NCBI GenBank assembly: GCA_001281695.1
Contig: LJIE01000001.1
Span: forward strand, 3,185,521 to 3,249,520
Length of the DNA: 64,000 nt
Reading direction: 5' to 3'
Source: a bacterium 336/3
GTDB taxonomy: Bacteria > Bacteroidota > Bacteroidia > Cytophagales > Thermonemataceae
This document shows, piece after piece, positions 62,443-64,000 of the stretch. Below the pieces are notes generated by a model that saw only the letters and a list, made by a program, of their open reading frames with translations, had not been told where the DNA came from and searched no databases. The translations under genes were made by a program, and so were the position numbers. How positions within the stretch are numbered: the first letter of the stretch is position 1; each line of letters opens with the position of its first letter.

Positions 62443-64000
62443 TTATTTTATAATTTGAATACGTTTAGTTATCATTTTATCTTCTGTTTTAATTGCCAAA
62501 ATGTACATACCTTGAGGCATTTTGATAGATAAAGATTCTTCTTGGCTCACATTGTTTTTTGTCCATATTACTTTACCCAATAAATCACGAACCTCAATAT
62601 GAGTATTTCCAGCAGTTTGTTCTTTCATACGTACTGTAAATGAGCCTGTATTTGGATTTGGATAAATTTCTGCATAACGGTTGGCTTCATCTTCAATGGC
62701 TAATGGAGTTACTGTAATGCTTGCATTAGTTGTACCGTTTGCACAGCCTTGTGAAGAAGTGGCTGTAAGTGTTACGGTATAAGTACCTGCATTGGCATAA
62801 GTGTAAGTAGGATTTGCATCTGTGGATGTTCCACCATCACCAAAATTCCAAGTATAAGTACCCGCACCAGTAGATGTATTGGTAAATGTTACTTGCAGAT
62901 TATTGATAGCACTTGTAAATGATGCAGTAGCATCAGGTTTTTGTGTAATTACTACATCATCTGTTTTGGTTACACTATTTTTGGTTACTGAAACAACATA
63001 AGTACCTGCTTGTGTTACAGAAAGAGTTTGTGTATTGCCTCCAATAGGTGAACCATTTCGTGTCCAAGCGTATGTAGTTGCTCCTGTAACATTTGCATTT
63101 AATACAATAGGGAAACCTGTACTACACACACTTTGATCTGCTCCCAAATTTACTGTAAATGCTCCCACTACTACCCCTGTAATGTTGATATCATCTAAAT
63201 GAAAATCATAGTCTTGTGTATCAACAACTGTACCTGTACTACCTACAAAAGCAATTTGAATAATTTGCCCATTATATGCTGATAAATCAACTGTTCTTGT
63301 ATTATCATTCAAAGTATTATCAGGAACATTGCTATTGGCTACACTAATTGTAAGTAAAGTAGTCTGTGTAACACCACAATTTGTAAGAACTATAACCTTA
63401 AATGAATCATCGGAACCCATATTATCAGCCGAAGTATTCAAGTAATCTGTCAAAGCTACCTTAAAAGTCAAGTTTCCCCCACTACCCATCAAGATGAGAG
63501 GACTTACAATCATGTCATTCTTATGAAAATCGGGATTAGGGGTTGCATCAGAAAAAAGATTAATAACTGCATTTGTACCATTGGTTGCATTAAAACGTGA
63601 TGTTTGCGTCCAATAAGAACCTACTCCATCACCAGGAGTAGGATAATTCACATCATTTCTTTTTTCATACCAGCCTGCAAATGTACTACTCAAATTAGTT
63701 GTGGTACCTGTATATCCTGTAAAATTCACACTAGTTATAGGGGTAGAAGAAGCTCCACCATTCACTGAGACATTTGCAACTGTATTGTTAGAGGTATCCT
63801 CATCACCTGTAACTGTAATACTTGGAGCAAACAGATATGTTCCTTGTGTGGTCATATTTACTTGTCCTACTGTAACTTGCTGGCTTTGTCCCGCTGCCAA
63901 AGAGGTTACTGTTTGTGAAAGTGTCTGTGTTACAGGACCTGTTACGTTTACTGTAACCTGAATATTAGAAAGTGAACTACTTCCTGAATTTCTGATGGTT
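62443..64000 (-). CDS. Large PKD/adhesin-like protein with T9SS type A sorting domain (5' end outside window)
   Basis: At least 518 aa visible; the frame is open to the window edge (the internal TTG at 63900 is not a real start). Outermost part IRNSGSSSLSNIQVTVNV is CARDB-like; then a jellyroll-type region (GSYWTQTSRFNATNGTNAVINL), an Ig-like repeat (SVTQAGTYVVSVTKN), a PKD domain (YTWNFGDGGTSTDANPTYTY) and the sorting end IYPNPNTGSFTVRM ... GMYILAIKTEDKMITKRIQI. Exported by T9SS, probably surface-bound. Confidence 0.9.
   Translation of the reverse strand, partial: TIRNSGSSSLSNIQVTVNVTGPVTQTLSQTVTSLAAGQSQQVTVGQVNMTTQGTYLFAPSITVTGDEDTSNNTVANVSVNGGASSTPITSVNFTGYTGTTTNLSSTFAGWYEKRNDVNYPTPGDGVGSYWTQTSRFNATNGTNAVINLFSDATPNPDFHKNDMIVSPLILMGSGGNLTFKVALTDYLNTSADNMGSDDSFKVIVLTNCGVTQTTLLTISVANSNVPDNTLNDNTRTVDLSAYNGQIIQIAFVGSTGTVVDTQDYDFHLDDINITGVVVGAFTVNLGADQSVCSTGFPIVLNANVTGATTYAWTRNGSPIGGNTQTLSVTQAGTYVVSVTKNSVTKTDDVVITQKPDATASFTSAINNLQVTFTNTSTGAGTYTWNFGDGGTSTDANPTYTYANAGTYTVTLTATSSQGCANGTTNASITVTPLAIEDEANRYAEIYPNPNTGSFTVRMKEQTAGNTHIEVRDLLGKVIWTKNNVSQEESLSIKMPQGMYILAIKTEDKMITKRIQIIK

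Noticed and set aside
1-64000. CRISPR array, tRNA, rRNA, insertion sequence
   Set aside because: I looked for repeated spacer structure, cloverleaf sequences with the TTCGA loop, conserved rRNA segments and transposase motifs, and saw none. A tool-based scan would be needed to be sure.

Overview
This is 64 kb of chromosome from a member of the Bacteroidota, most likely a Cytophagales-type gliding or environmental bacterium. The evidence is the AT-rich base composition, three secreted proteins with a type IX secretion (T9SS) type A C-terminal sorting domain, a carboxypeptidase-regulatory/TonB-dependent receptor paired with a DUF4249 lipoprotein, many lipoproteins, DUF families typical of the phylum (DUF4834, DUF4846, DUF4249) and promoter-like elements of the TTTG-N20-TAnnTTTG kind. 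I saw no rRNA, tRNA, CRISPR array, insertion sequence or phage module. The window is mostly ordinary core chromosome with a few accessory pockets.

Layout. 0-4.7 kb: end of gltX, a PQQ-type sugar dehydrogenase lipoprotein, a secreted orphan, aroQ and a stand-alone nuoD. 4.8-9.9 kb: a Crp/Fnr-type regulator, a lipoprotein alpha/beta hydrolase, then a TonB receptor and its DUF4249 partner. 10-15 kb: a bacterial RNA-repair cassette, hen1-pnkp, followed directly by an unknown gene whose start touches the pnkp stop. 15-19 kb: a run of lipoprotein genes (DUF4419 plus two tandem paralogues with nearly identical 3' ends) below a J-domain-like coiled-coil protein. 19-23 kb: a GH3/beta-lactamase fusion, a DUF4834 protein and an RMD1-family protein. 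23-25.6 kb: cdd, then a TetR regulator and a metallo-beta-lactamase-fold hydrolase, each preceded by a copy of the same operator-like palindrome. 25.8-32.2 kb: M16 peptidase, CPBP membrane protease, SDR, DUF2891 and LRR proteins.

32.3-35.4 kb is an orphan-rich pocket of small secreted, membrane and cytosolic proteins with short inverted repeats between them. 35.5-37 kb is a long-form isocitrate dehydrogenase. 37.2-40.2 kb looks like a stress island: a broken CsbD-family gene, a SOUL heme-binding protein, a small ORF, a small lipoprotein, a cupin, an AraC-type regulator with an HMA-like N-terminus, and a second very short CsbD-like gene found by reading the gap. 40.3-54.4 kb holds a glycosyltransferase, a T9SS subtilisin, GNAT proteins, an AsmA-like giant, an esterase, a polytopic membrane protein, rlmI and an isolated hisH. 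54.5-64 kb holds mnmD, a three-gene unit of two SPOR-like coiled-coil secreted proteins plus DUF4846, an unknown two-gene unit, a T9SS protein, a YbjN-like protein, overlapping queD-folE, a membrane protein, and the 3' end of a large PKD/T9SS protein cut by the window edge.

The best-supported specialised system is the Hen1-Pnkp RNA end-healing, sealing and marking module, and the most useful open question there is its third, unrecognised gene. The CsbD/SOUL/cupin/AraC island and the TetR-MBL pair with matching operators are the next most informative. All calls come from reading translated sequence; no database search was possible.
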